Shown: positions 1 to 25,117, counted from the first letter of the stretch. The stretch is DNA of 64,000 nt from Perognathus longimembris pacificus (GCF_023159225.1 NC_063177.1:16702673-16766672), one strand, 5' to 3'. Numbers and translations: made by a program. The notes: a model not told the origin generated them from the sequence alone.

Positions 1-1877
1 GCTCGGACTCTGCATGTAGCACTTGTTGCAAGCTCTGTAACGTTTGGTTCTGAGCACCTGGAGGGTATCAGATTGGGCTGCAGCCCGAGCCAGGGGATCT
101 CTCCCACCCATTCCAGCCTTCTTGCCTACCCATCCCCACGATCTCTCCCACCCCTACTGAGCAACAGGATTCCGGAGTTCCACTATCATCTCTACTGCTG
201 ACAGATTGTGCTTCTTCACCCCATTCAAATTTCCTTCCCTCTCTGGTCCTCAGTTTCCCTTAAGTCTCATAGGAGACCCACATATCCCAGTGGAAGCTAT
301 TGTAGCTATCAAACTCTTACACAAAAATCACCAGGGGAAGCCAGGCACTGGTGGCTCATGCCAATAATTCCAGCTACTCAGAAGGCTGAAATGTAAGGGT
401 CAGGACTCAAAGGCAGCCCAGGCAGCAAAGATCATGAGACTTTTATCTCCAATTAACCAGCAAAAGCCTCAAAGTGGAATTATGGCTCAAATGGTAGAGT
501 CCAAGCCTTGAGCAAAAAGCTAAGCAAGAGTGCAGAGCCCAGTACCAGCACACACACAAAAATATTCCTAAAAGAGGACTGTGGCTTAGTGGTAGAGTGC
601 TTGCCTAGCATGCATGAAGCCCTGGGTTCGATTCCCCTGTACCACATAAATAGAAAAAGCCCTGTGGCTCAAGTACAGTGCTAGCCTTGAGCAAAAGAAG
701 CTCAGGGATAGTACCCAGGCCCTGAGTTCAAGCCCCAGGACTGGCAAAACAAAAAATCCTAGAAGGACTTGTGAATAAGTACATCAGGCCCAATTCCTGG
801 GAATCTGTCCTCAAAGACAAGTGAGCGGTGGAGAAATTTGTGTTTTTCCTAATGTCTATGAGACGCTGATGGAGGAGCCATCAGTAGCCACATCTGGAGC
901 AGTGAGTGCCCACAGGCCTCAGTTCTGGACAAGTTCTGCCATAGTACCGAGGGCCAGGTGAGACAGTGCCAGGGCCACACTCAAGGGTGAAAGGACGAGG
1001 TTGGGGCTGCTGGATGTCTGGGCCACCATGGAGAATAGGTCAACGGTGAAAGCCATCATGGCCTGGGCCAGCCGGCGTGTCTCCTCTGGAGTTGGGGCAT
1101 GCTTGCAGTCTGCTGAGGACTTCTTCAGGGCAATCTGGCCACCAGGTTGCTATAAGATCAGGGGTCAGTGAGGCCAAAAGGTCAGCTCCATGTTCTTTGT
1201 CAAATGTCTTCTTTATAGCCCTTGTGTCCCAGGGCAGCAGGGTCTTGGCCCAGACCTGAGAGAGAATCCTTCCCATCCTGTCCTGGCCTCTGAACTCCAG
1301 AGCCTCAGCCCTATATCCATGACCCCCATTCCCTGGCTTCTGCTGATTGGCCCCCTCCTTCTGCCCCCCACCTACTCTTCCCCAGCCCCACCTGGTTGTA
1401 CCTGGTTATTTGACTTGAGGAAGGCAAGTGAGGGCAATGGCAACTTCTCCTGGGCCTGCTGTATAATTGGCTGCAGAAAGGAGGAAGCAGATGGGGAGTG
1501 GCCTTCCCATAGGTCCCCCAACGTGCCACACCACAGGTGAGACCCTGAGACCCGCTGGTTTCTTCCTTTCCCCCACATGCCCCTCACTCCCTAGTACCTG
1601 CTGGCCCAAGGGCTCCATGGCACTCACAGGAGAGAACTGCTGAGAAAAGGGTGATGATTAGAAGGGGAGCCCCCGGCAGAGCCAAACTCTCCCTGGACTC
1701 CCACCTCACCTCAGCCCCTTTGACCTCTCCCAATATTCGCTACCCCCTACTCCCATCTACCAGTGTCTTCTTCAACTTGACTGACCCCGCCCCCCTGAGC
1801 CCAGCCTCACCACCACACAGGGGCCTTGCAGGCAGGACAAGCTGAGCACCAGGAGCCCTCGGAGCAGCACCATGTTC
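1..1877 (-). CDS. SERPINF2: Alpha-2-antiplasmin (serpin F2), 5' coding exons, partial
   Basis: Secreted liver serpin that inhibits plasmin. Coding exons on the minus strand are 1873-1811 (ATG at 1873; acceptor just before 1877), 1636-1598, 1470-1402, 1149-948 and 57-1, the last cut by the window edge. All have GT/AG borders and phases add up (63, 39, 69 and 202 nt, then phase 1). The first exon encodes a hydrophobic signal peptide beginning [17 protein letters not shown]. The third encodes [15 protein letters not shown], close to the mouse N-terminal extension that factor XIIIa cross-links to fibrin. The fourth encodes the start of the serpin fold ([10 protein letters not shown], then [18 protein letters not shown]). 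The fifth begins [15 protein letters not shown]. About 143 of roughly 490 residues are present, with no stop or frameshift. The reactive-centre loop and plasmin-binding C-terminal tail lie outside the window. The non-coding first exon was not located. Confidence 0.93.
339..757 (+). repeat. Two SINEs in a SERPINF2 intron: B1-Geo dimer then IDL-Geo
   Basis: 339-565 has a 7SL/B1-like head (GGTGGCTCATGCC) joined to the Geo-type right monomer. 573-757 is an IDL-Geo dimer. The IDL left half has pol III A-box-like (GTGGCTTAGTGG) and B-box-like (GGTTCGATTCC) elements. The right half has its own tRNA-like boxes (TGGCTCAAG, GAGTTCAAGCC) and ends in CAGGACTGGC plus an A-rich tail. Names used below: IDL-Geo is ID-like head plus Geo; B1-Geo is 7SL-like head plus Geo. 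Confidence 0.85.
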
Positions 1878-3400
1878 CTGTGTCCAGGACAGGAAGGCTC
1901 AGTTCTCAGTTCCCACTCCCACACTGGGTAGTGGAATCCAACCCCTACCACGTTCACTGACTGGGCAATCTGCAGAACCAGGTAACACATTCAGAACACA
2001 TTAGCAATGGTTCTCAGCCTGAGGAGTGGGGTTTCCCCTGTCTCTCCCCGCTTTGTAGTTCTGGTTTTTCATATGTCATGGGCTGAGTTGTGAGGTCCCT
2101 CATTCTTCCAGACTGGTTTGATCTCAGCTCTGCCTCTTGCATCTCCCTTGGGCATCTCCCTTAACTCCTGCTTTGCCTTATCTTGTAAAATGGTGGCAGA
2201 GTTCCTACCTCCTTCCATGGATTTTGAGGTCCAAACTAAGGCAGTCTACATGCTGAGCAGAATGCTCAACACCCAGGGCCACCTATGGATGGTAGTCATC
2301 AGCCTAGCACCAGGCTAGGAAAAGCAGCCACTCCAGAGCCCCCATCCAAGCTGCTGTCCATCTGGCCAGTCTTTCTCAAGCTGGTCAGCTCTTGCCCATC
2401 AAGTGGGCAGGGCTGTGAGGCCCTAAGGTCACTGCTGGGGTGATGGCATGGCCAGAGAGCTGCTTTGTTGACCTAGATGCAGGGCCCAATGAATGCTTCT
2501 GGTCCAGGCACCTTTGGACTTAGGGGAATCACAGGCTGGCTCACTCTGCCCCATGCCACTTCAAGGAAGCCAGGCTTGTGAGTGGGGATGGGCAAGTTCT
2601 GTCCTAGCCTTGGCCTTGGCCTTGGCCTCAAAGAAAGCCTCACCCACCACATACACACACAGACACACACCTACCCTGCCAACCCTACCCTGTCTCAAGG
2701 CCAATTCTTCTGAAGGACCCTTTTATCCACCACCACCACTCCCACTCGCCCTTATCACTCACAACTCTAACTTAGGCATTTGAATCTTTCTGGCAAAAAA
2801 AAAAAAAAAAAAAAAAGCTCCCAGTTTGTCAAGTGTCTGGTTGGGGGAGGGGGACTCCCCTTGGAGCTCCCACATTAGCTCATCATCACTCCAGGAGGCT
2901 GAGAAACTGCAGGCCTAAATAAATTTACCCCAGACAACTCAGTGAGTAGTGAGCAACTCCCCACCCCTTTTGCTGTCCCAGGAGCAGGCTGGGCCACCCT
3001 TCCATCTTACCTCTACAGACTCCTTGCTGTGGCAAGGCGCAAGGCACTCGATGTTCCTCTGGCCCCACTTACTCGCTCCCCACGCTCTCTGCCCAGCTCC
3101 AGCCAATCCAGCCTGGCCCTCCCCTCCCACTAGGACCTTTGCTCTCAGCCAACCCCTGTTCAGCTTGCTTTCTCCACTGGTAAATATTGACCTGCATATC
3201 CGGTTAAACATTGATATGGGGGGGGGGGGCAGAAGCCCCTTTCCCACCAGAGCATCTAATCTTGAGATAGCCATTCAAACCTCCTGGATTTAGGTTCCAC
3301 CTGAGCCCAGAGAAGCATATAACTTCAGGAGCACACAGCTGAGAAGGCTATGTCTGGCCAGCCTTGAGGGCAGATCCAGACACAAGGGTTGGTTTAACAT
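1878..3400. other. SERPINF2 5' flank, no coding exon seen
   Basis: Mostly unique sequence expected to contain the unplaced non-coding first exon and promoter of SERPINF2. It holds a CTTGGC run near 2609-2630, an A22 run at 2795-2816, a G-run near 3218-3228 and the FOXA/HNF1-like cluster. Short open frames here show no family resemblance. Confidence 0.6.
3178..3216 (-). promoter_or_regulatory. Candidate liver regulatory cluster upstream of SERPINF2
   Basis: A FOXA-like GTAAATA (3180-3186, within GTAAATATTGACC) lies about 10 bp from an HNF1-like GGTTAAACATTGAT (3202-3215). The pair sits 1.3 kb upstream of the SERPINF2 start codon in otherwise unremarkable DNA. Liver-specific genes commonly pair these factors. 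That this is the SERPINF2 promoter or enhancer is inferred from motif and position only. Confidence 0.35.
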
Positions 3401-3418
3401 TATGCCTCCCCCCCCCGC

Positions 3419-5060
3419 TTTTTTTTTTTTTTTTTTTTTGGTGCCAGTACTAGGGCTTGGATGCAGGGTCTGCACTCTCACTCAAGGCTAGTATTCCTTT
3501 TTGCTATTATTGCTAGTTATGGAGCTTGAACTCAAGGGCCTGGTAGCTGTTCCTGAGCTTCTTTGTGCTCAAGGCTAGCATTCTATCCACTTGAGCCACA
3601 ATACCACTTCTGGTTTTTGAATGGCTTATTAGAGATCAGTCTTATGGGGACCTTCCTGCACAGGCTGGGTTGAACTATGATCCTCAGATCTCAGCCTCCT
3701 GAGTAGCTGGGATTACAGGAGTGAGCCACTGGCACCCGGCTTCAAGGCTAGTATTCTATCACTTGAGCCATTCCTTCACTTCTGGCTTTTTGCTGCTTGT
3801 CTTACAGTCTTTTTTTTTTGTTGTTTATTTGTTTTGTTTTTGTTGCCAGTCCTGGGGCATGGACTCGGGGCCTGACCACTATCCCTGGCTTCTTTTTGCT
3901 CAAGGCTAGCTAGCACTCTACCTCTTGAGCCACAGCGCCACTTTCGGCTTTTTTCTATATATGTGATGCTGAGGAATCGAACCCAGGGCTTCATGTATAC
4001 AAGGCAAGCACTTTACCACTAGGCCATATTCCCAGCCCCCTTACAGTCTGTCTTTCCCCCGCGGGCTCCAAACTGCAAGCCTTAGATCTCAGTCTCCTGC
4101 ATAGTTACGATTACAGGCATGAAACACCAATACCTAGCACTATATTATGCCTTCTAATAACCTCACAAAGTGAAGACTTTCTTTGGTTAATCAGGGTCAG
4201 AGATGCTGTGTAACCTGCCCAAGGACACAAAGCTAAGTTCAGTCACTTTCAATGTCCTTTCCTCCCCTTAATAGCTGACCAAGGACTGGGAAGGGGAAAC
4301 TGCAGGAGCCTATACATAAAACCCACCCCCAGCTCTTCCAAGCCAAGAGTCCTGCATCTGGCCTGGACCCAAGGGCAAGGTGTAGAGAGAGATGCAGAGG
4401 GATTTTGCCTTTCCCAGCATCCTATCATTTTAAGAGCAATCTTCATCTTCTCCTAACTCTCCTGGAAGTTGCTGAGTTTCAAACTTCCCAGACCTGCCAT
4501 TGTCAAGGCAAGCCATTAGCCAGGTATGGTGGTACATACCTGTAACCCAAGGTGCTTGAGACTGGGACAGGAGGATCCCTTGAGCCCAGCCTGAGCTACA
4601 TAGTAAGACATTATTTAAAAAACACACACACACTGGGGCTGGGGATATAGCCTAGTGGCAAGAGTGCCTGCCTCGGATACACGAGGCCCTAGGTTCGATT
4701 CCCCAGCACCACATATACAGAAAACGGCCAGAAGCGGCGCTGTGGCTCAGGTGGCGGAGTGCTAGCCTTGAGCGGGAAGAAGCCAGGGACAGTGCTCAGG
4801 CCCTGAGTCCAAGGCCCAGGACTGGCCAAAAAAAAAAACACACACACACACACAACAGGGCTGGGAATGTGGCTTAGCGGTAGAGTGCTTGCCTAGCATG
4901 CATGAAGCCCTGGGTTCGATTCCTCAGTACCACACAAACAGAGAAAAACAGAAGTGGTGCTGTGGCCTAAGAGGTAAAGCACTAGTCTTGAGCAAAACAG
5001 AAATCAGGCACAGTGCTCAGACCCTGAATTCCATGCCCCAGGACTGGCAAAAAATAAAAT
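3419..5060. repeat. SINE cluster between WDR81 3' end and SERPINF2
   Basis: B1-Geo minus 3419-3741; Geo fragment minus 3741-3800; IDL-Geo minus 3815-4040; B1 monomer plus 4505-4632; IDL-Geo plus 4635-4838; IDL-Geo plus 4858-5054. The 4635 copy carries the CGGCCAGAAGCGGCGC and GGATACACGAGG variants of the youngest-looking subfamily and sits head to tail with an older copy. About 450 bp at 4050-4500 look unique. Confidence 0.85.
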
Positions 5061-5162
5061 AAAAGATAACATACAAAATAACAAGTTAAAAATTATATAT
5101 AGAGAGACATACACACAGTATATTAGACAAGTTTCATTAAACCACATGGCTCTTCCAAAGGA

Positions 5163-5168
5163 TTTATT
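5163..5168 (-). terminator. WDR81: WDR81 polyadenylation signal
   Basis: AATAAA on the minus strand (TTTATT on plus), 826 bp beyond the WDR81 stop codon in otherwise SINE-free 3'UTR-like DNA. SINEs begin immediately beyond it, so this is the likely 3' end of the transcript. Confidence 0.7.
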
Positions 5169-5993
5169 GATCATATTTACATCTATTGCAAATAGTGAGG
5201 AGGCAAGCCACAGACCTCAGCTCTGCTCTAGATTAGGACTTAGAGATTCCTGGGGCTCCCTGCCCCTTGTAAGAGACCTGTGAGATGCAGACGATTCTTC
5301 TGGTCCCTTTTCTCAGGATCTTGGACCACCCTCCTGGGCCCAGAGGCTGCCTCCTCATCTCAAGGCACAAACACTGTGGTGAGGGATGGACACACAAGGT
5401 ATGGAATCACTCCTGGCAGGGACCAACTGGCCCAGCCCACCTTCCCACCCCTGGCCCTTTCCTCTTCTCTTCCTGGTCCCCCACCAGGCAGGGCCTGGCT
5501 GAACATGAAACCCAGAGTCCTGGGTTATGACCAGCCTTCCTTAGCCCTCCTGGAGTCCAAGCACCATCAGTGCCCTGGACTGGGGCAGTTTCCTGTCCTT
5601 GGGGCACAGGAGCAAGGACAGCCCCATGGGAGCTGGCATGGCAAAACCAGTCTCCCTTCCCCTTCCTGGAACTTGCCTGTTCTGGAAGGCAGAGGTGGGG
5701 AGAAATGGAGGTCACATTTTTTTCCCCTGTTCTCCTTGCCTCCTTCTGGCTAGGAGCAGTGTCTGCACAAGCCATGACTGACACCCCTCTGGCAGCTCTC
5801 ATGGCTTTGGAATTCAGGGGCTAGGACCCCCTGGGGGCCCTCTCAGGCAGGCCATGTGGATACAGAGATACTGGATACTGGGTGGGGTGGGGGGCTGGAC
5901 CTGTCTGGAGGAATGTTTTGCAGCATCAAAGTGAGGAGCTCGACTCCCAGGAGCTGCCAGCCTGCTCTGCCAAGCCAGCTTCTGTCGTAAGCT
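5169..5993 (-). other. WDR81: WDR81 3' untranslated region
   Basis: Unique, SINE-free sequence from the TAG stop (5994-5996) to the AATAAA. Open frames of up to 157 codons on plus and 131 on minus have no recognisable protein and look like chance frames in GC-rich DNA. Confidence 0.7.
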
Positions 5994-18732
<12,739 letters not shown>

Positions 18733-19330
18733 CTCCTCCTAGCCGCCGGTGGGCGGCGCGAGGCTGAGCCTGGCCCACGGCCCTCCTCGCGGTGGCTTCC
18801 GGGGTGCCAGGCCCAGGGTGGGGGGTGGGCTGATCGAGGAGCTGGGACTGGGGTGCAGTTGGCTAGGGTGACCCGGAGATAGAGGGGCGGGTAGAACCGG
18901 GGGGGGGGTGGGCGCCCTTACCCCTCCGTACGGTCCTGCGCTCCAGGCGCGGCGGGAAGGGGGCTGCAAGGTGCCAGCGCTGGGCTGCACCGTGACGGGT
19001 CAGCTGATGCGGGTCATGTGATCGCCCCGACACGGAAACAACCGCACGTGGCTCGTCCGGGCCGGAGAGACCCCGCCTCCTGCCGCTCCCTCGCCGCCCC
19101 CGCCCCGGGTCCTGGCTCTCTTCCTGCGGTGGCTCTGCCCGGGCTCCGCCGGGTCCGGGTGCTACGCGCGTACGCGGCGAGGAGGGCGATCTGGATGGGC
19201 CGCAGGACCGCCCTCCCTCCAGCGTCCCCCTGGGCGCGCCGGGACGCGGGTCTGGGGGACGCGGGGTGGGGTCTCTTCTGCCCCCTTGTAAGCCAGGTGT
19301 CCGCATAGCCAATGGCATCGACACGCTCCT
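18733..19330 (-). promoter_or_regulatory. WDR81: WDR81 GC-rich promoter and 5'UTR
   Basis: CpG-dense DNA directly upstream of the WDR81 ATG, falling to ordinary composition past about 19.33 kb. It contains TCATGTGA (19014-19021), the M-box core bound by MITF/TFE factors, and an E-box in GCACGTGGC (CACGTG at 19045-19050), 31 bp apart. Long open frames here (102 to 153 codons) are by-products of high GC. The transcription start is not fixed by sequence alone. Confidence 0.7.
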
Positions 19331-19559
19331 TCCCCAGCGCCTCCATTGCTGCCTTCCAAACCAAGGACCCTCTTCATTTTCCTCAGCACTCCAGTAACAT
19401 GCCCTCGCAGCTCTCTGGGAGGTAGGAAGAATAGTGATTATCGTTTAGATTTTACGGGAGCTCCTAGAAAAGGATTGCCGGAGGGGGTTGAATGGAGACG
19501 TAGAAGACGGTGCCCAGACCTTTCCCCCCCCCCCACTAGAGCCCTACCGAGCAAAACTT

Positions 19560-20280
<721 letters not shown>

Positions 20281-21707
20281 TTGCCTCTCCTGGGGCTTGA
20301 ACACTGGGTCTGGGCGCTGTCCCTGAGCCTCTTTGTGCTCAAGGCTAGCACTCTGCCATTTAAGCCACGGTGCCACTTCAGGATTTTTCTGAGTAGTTTA
20401 TTGCAAATAAGAGTCATACAGACTTTCCTGCCCTGGTTGTCTTCAAATCACCATCCTCAGATCTCAGCCTCCTAACTATATGAGCCACTAGAGCCCAGCT
20501 TCTGTAACTATGTTTCTTTCATTTTCAACACTTATAATCACACAAAGTATCACTGATTGTTTAAACAAGACATGCCAGATAACCTAATGAAGAAACTAGT
20601 AAAGCAGAAGTTAAAGGAACTTATCTTGATCACGTAAAAAACATCTGTGAATAATACTGACACACAATGCATAGAATCACAACACAGGCCTTTTGAAATT
20701 TTAAAATCTTTAACCAACAGGGCAAAGTTCTAAGGAGAAAAAAAACATAAATATATCCATTCTTCTAATTTGCTGTAATAAATTCACTGCCACTCTAATT
20801 TTTCTTTTGAAATAGGGTCTCCCTTTATGCCTAAGAGCCTATGCTCCCCCATGATCCTCTTCCTTGTGCTTCATTGGTATCTGGGATGAGAGTCTGGCCA
20901 CAGCTCAGATACTAGTTGACATAGAGTCTCCCTGGCCTTAAACTTCCATGCTCCATATGTCGGCCTCTCAAGTAGCTAAGATTACTGGCTCCAGACACCG
21001 TGTCTGGCTTCCTTTTTCATCAGAACTATGGGAGATCCCAGAAGAGAAGTAGCCCAACCCCATAAACCTGGAGTTTTCAAGAACAAATATTCTAGGGCTG
21101 GGGATATGGCCTAGTGGCAAGAGAGCTTGCCTCGTATACATGAGGCCCTGGGTTCAATTCCCCAGCACCACATATACAGAAAATGGCCAGAAGTGGCGCT
21201 GTGGCTCAAGTGGCAGAGTGCTAGCCTTGAGCAAAAGGAAGCCAGGGACAGTGCTCAGGCCCTGAGTTCAAGGCCCAGGACTGGCCAAAAAAAAACAAAT
21301 ATTCTCCCAAGACTTCTTGAAGATCCACCTCTAAGTGCCACAGAGCTAGCCAGTGTGGTCAGATCTGGGCACAACCCACTGTGTCTTAGGGTAAAGTGTG
21401 CACAGGATATGGAACAGAAACCGGAGCGCTAGTGCTAAAACTACAGGATTCCTTCAAGGGGTCTTATTTTTTGCTCATGTGCAGGAGAGACAGGCCATTG
21501 TCTGTAATGAAAATGTTGGGGAGATTTTGTTTTGTTTTGCCAGTCCTGGGGCTTGAATTAAGGGCCTGAGCACTGTCCCTGAGCTTCTTTTGCTCAAAGC
21601 TAGCACTCTACCATTTGAGCCACAGCGCCACTTCCAGCTTTTGCTGTGTATGTGGTACTGAGGAATCGAACCCAGGTTTATGCATTCAAGGCAAGCACTC
21701 TACCACG

Positions 21708-22064
21708 AAGCCACATTCCCAGCCCATGAAACTATTTTTTAAACAATTAATTTATTTTTGATAAAAGTTTGGTGCAGAGAGGCTAAGCCACATTCCCAGC
21801 CCATGACTATTTTTTTTGGCCAGTCCTGGGGCTTGGACTCAGGGCCTGAGCACTGTCCCTGGCTTCTTCTTGCTCAAGGCTAGCACTCTGCCACTTGAGC
21901 CACAGCGCCACTTCTGGCCATTTTCTGTATATGTGGTGCTGGGGAATCGAACCTAGGGCCTCATGTATATGAGGCAAGCACTCTTGCCACTAGGCCATAT
22001 CCCCAGCCCCCATAACTATTTTTTAAACAATTTATTTTTGGTAAAAGTTTGGTGCAGAGAGGCT
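21708..22064. repeat. 77-bp tandem duplication split by a SINE
   Basis: Unit 1 (21708-21784) runs from AAGCCACATTCCCAGCCC to GTGCAGAGAGGCT. Unit 2 starts identically at 21785 and resumes at 22011-22064 after an IDL-Geo inserted at its CATGACTATTTTTT. The first part of each unit is the end of an older SINE, so the duplication happened after that SINE and before the younger one. Confidence 0.75.
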
Positions 22065-25000
22065 GGGAATGTGGCTTCGTGGTAGAGTGCTTGCCTTGCA
22101 TGCATGAACCTGGGTTCAATTCCTCAGTACCACATACACAGCAAAAGCTGGAAGTGGTGCTGTGGCTCAAATGGTAGAGTGCTAGCTTTGAGCAAAAGAA
22201 GCTCAGGGACAGTGCTCAGGCCCTGAATTCAAGCCCCAGGACTGGCAAATAAATAAATAAATAAATAATGGTTTGGTGCAGAGATGGAGGTTAAAGGCAC
22301 TTAAAAAAAAAACAAAACTGATGGGTGCAGGTATCTCATGCCTGCAATAACAGCTACTCAGGAGGCTAAGATCTGAGGATCATAGTTCAAAACCAGCCCA
22401 GGCAGAAAAGTCTGTAAGACTCTTATCTCCTGGTAACCAGCAAAAAACTAGAAGTATGGTTCAAGTGATAAGAGTGCCAGCCTTGAGTGAATAAAGCTAA
22501 GGGATAGCACCTAGGCCCTGAGTTTATTCCCTAGTACTAGCACAAAAAAAGAAACTTGATTTAGAAAAAAAAGACAGGAATAACTCAGCAATGGCAGAGT
22601 CCATCTGTTGTTTTTTGTTTTGAATAGTACTAAGGTATGAACTTGGCCTTGGGCTTGCTAAGCAAGCATTCTGTGACTTGTACAATGCCCCCAGCATGTT
22701 TCCTATTTCTTTAAAAGCAGCTGGAACCCGTGATGTTCTTGGTCACAAGACCTTGTGCAGTCATAACTTACAATTACCATTTAAGACACATTTAGCAGGA
22801 GCCAGTCACCTGCTAAGTGCTTTGCAATTTTGCATACCTTATTTTGTTTAATTTTCACCAGCACTCTCTTAATAAACCCTTCTTTTTATTTCAATTTTGG
22901 TGATGGTCCTGAGGATTGACCTGAGAACTTCATGCTTGGACAAGCACTCTGCCACTTGAGCCACACCCCCAAGGCCTCATGAAACTGTTTTTATGTCCAT
23001 TTTTGGATGAGGAATAACTGCCTTTGGTAAAGTTGCTCAAGGTCATGAAAGAAGCTAAGAAAAAGTTGAGCCAGGATTCAAACCCAGACCTAGTCATTCT
23101 GAAACCAGCACTTTTAGACTCCTTGATTGTGCTCTTATGGTTCTTTCACCTAGGAAATGAGATGGCCTATGACAGTTCCCTATTCCTGACTTTCATATGA
23201 GAACTTAAAGGGACAAGTTTTTGTTTGGTTTTATTTAGTACCAGTACTGGAGCTTGAACTCTTGGCATTGACGCTGTCTCTTAGCTTTTTCATTCAAGGC
23301 TGGTACTCTACCACTTGAGCCACTGCTCTACTTCCAGTTTTCTTTTTCTTTTTCTTTCTCTTTCTGGTGGTTAATTGGAGATAAAAAGCCTCACAGACTT
23401 TTCTGCCTGAGCTGACTTTGAACCACAATCCTCAGATCTCTGCCTCCCAAGTAACTAGGATTACAGACATGAGCCAAGGTTATCTAGCTCATTTTTTTTT
23501 AATTTTTTTCTTGGTGCTGGAAGTCTGACACAGGACTTTTCCTGTTCATTTTGTTTAAAAAAAAAAAAAAAAACAGTGTTGGAAGTGGCACTGTGGCTCA
23601 AGTGGTAGAGCGCTAGCCTTGCGCTGGAGACCTCAGGGACAGTGTCCAGGCTCAGAGTTCAAGTCCCACAACCAACAAAAGAAAAAAGAAAAAAAAAAAA
23701 ACAGTCTTACTGGGGCTGTCAATATGGCCTAGTGCTAGAGTACTTGACTCATATACATGAAGCCCTGGGTTTGATTCCTCAGCACCACATATATAGAAAA
23801 GGCCAGAAGTGGCACTGTGGCTCAAGTGGTAGAGTGCTAGCCTTGAGCAAAAATAAGCCAGGGACAGTGCTCAGGCCCTGAGTTCAAGCCCTTGGACTGG
23901 CCAAACAACAACAACAAAAACCCAGTCTTACTATATAACCCAGGCGGATCTTAAACTTGAGATCCTCCTACCTCTACCTCCCAATTCTGGAATTACAAGA
24001 ATGAGCCACCATAACTAGTTGAAAGGACCTATCCTGATGATCAAAGTAGTGCCTACTTCTTAGTACCAATAAAACTGGGTTTGCCTGATCTTTGGCTCTG
24101 GTCTCAGTTACCAACGCTAAGCACTTTTTCCCCTCTACAAGTTTGTTGTGTACCCTGCCCTCTAATGGTAGTGAGTTTATACTACAATACTGATCTTGAG
24201 TATTTAAGTTTACTAGTTTACTACTTAACTCTTTTTTTCCTGCTTAGAATTGAGATGTCCTGCAATGCTGTGCCTGGTGTGATTTCTGGAGCACCACATA
24301 TTCCTTGATCTGAACTCTAAAGAAGATTTTTTTTCCTTTTCTTTTCTTTTTTATAGTGCCAAGGATCAAGTGCAAGCTAGCATGACAACTACTCTAGCAT
24401 TAAGCTTCCCCCTTCCCAAATGCTTTTTAATTTTTAGGGCATACTGCTGATTAAACACTCTGGACAGGATGAGATCTGAGAATATGAACCTTTTTTTTTT
24501 TTTATCAGTTATGGGGCTTGAACATGGTCTGGGTGCTGTCCCTGAGCTCTTTTTTTGCTCAAGGCTAGTGCTCTACCTCTTTGAGCCATAGCTCCACTTC
24601 TGGTTTTCCAGTGGTTAACTGGAGATAAGAATCTCATGGACTTTCCTGCCCAGGCTGGCTTTAAACAATGATCCTCAGATCTCAGCCTGCTGAGTAGCTA
24701 AGATTACAGACATGAGCCACCTGGGCCAGGCAGAATATGAACTTTTATCCAGCACCCCAGAAAATTCTGATGCAGAATTGAAGCTTCTTAAAAAATAAAG
24801 CTCTCGGCAGCAACTCAATGATAGAAGGTATATGTAGTGTGCACAAGGCACTGGATTCAATCTTCATTACTACCACAACTATTAATAATAATAATAATAA
24901 TAATAATAATTCTCTGTAGCAGTTCTCCCAAATTTACTACTTTCTCACCCCAGAGAACTCTTTCTAAATCCCAATTCAAACACCTTGGGAATTTGGGAAT

Positions 25001-25066
25001 CTGGAATCAAACTGGTCATTCCTCTTTTCCAAACTCAATGTTAGGTTCCAGGAAGTCAAGATATGC

Positions 25067-25117
25067 GGGGGTGGGGGTGGGGGGGGGTGGGGGGGGTGGG
25101 GGGGTGGGGGGGGGAGG
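25067..25117 (+). repeat. G-rich tract, potential quadruplex
   Basis: Six successive runs of four or more G separated by single T or A over about 50 bp. Confidence 0.9.

Noticed and set aside
4635..4710. tRNA-like A and B boxes in ID-type heads
   Set aside because: These are SINE pol III promoters. They lack a foldable cloverleaf with anticodon stem and are repeated dozens of times.
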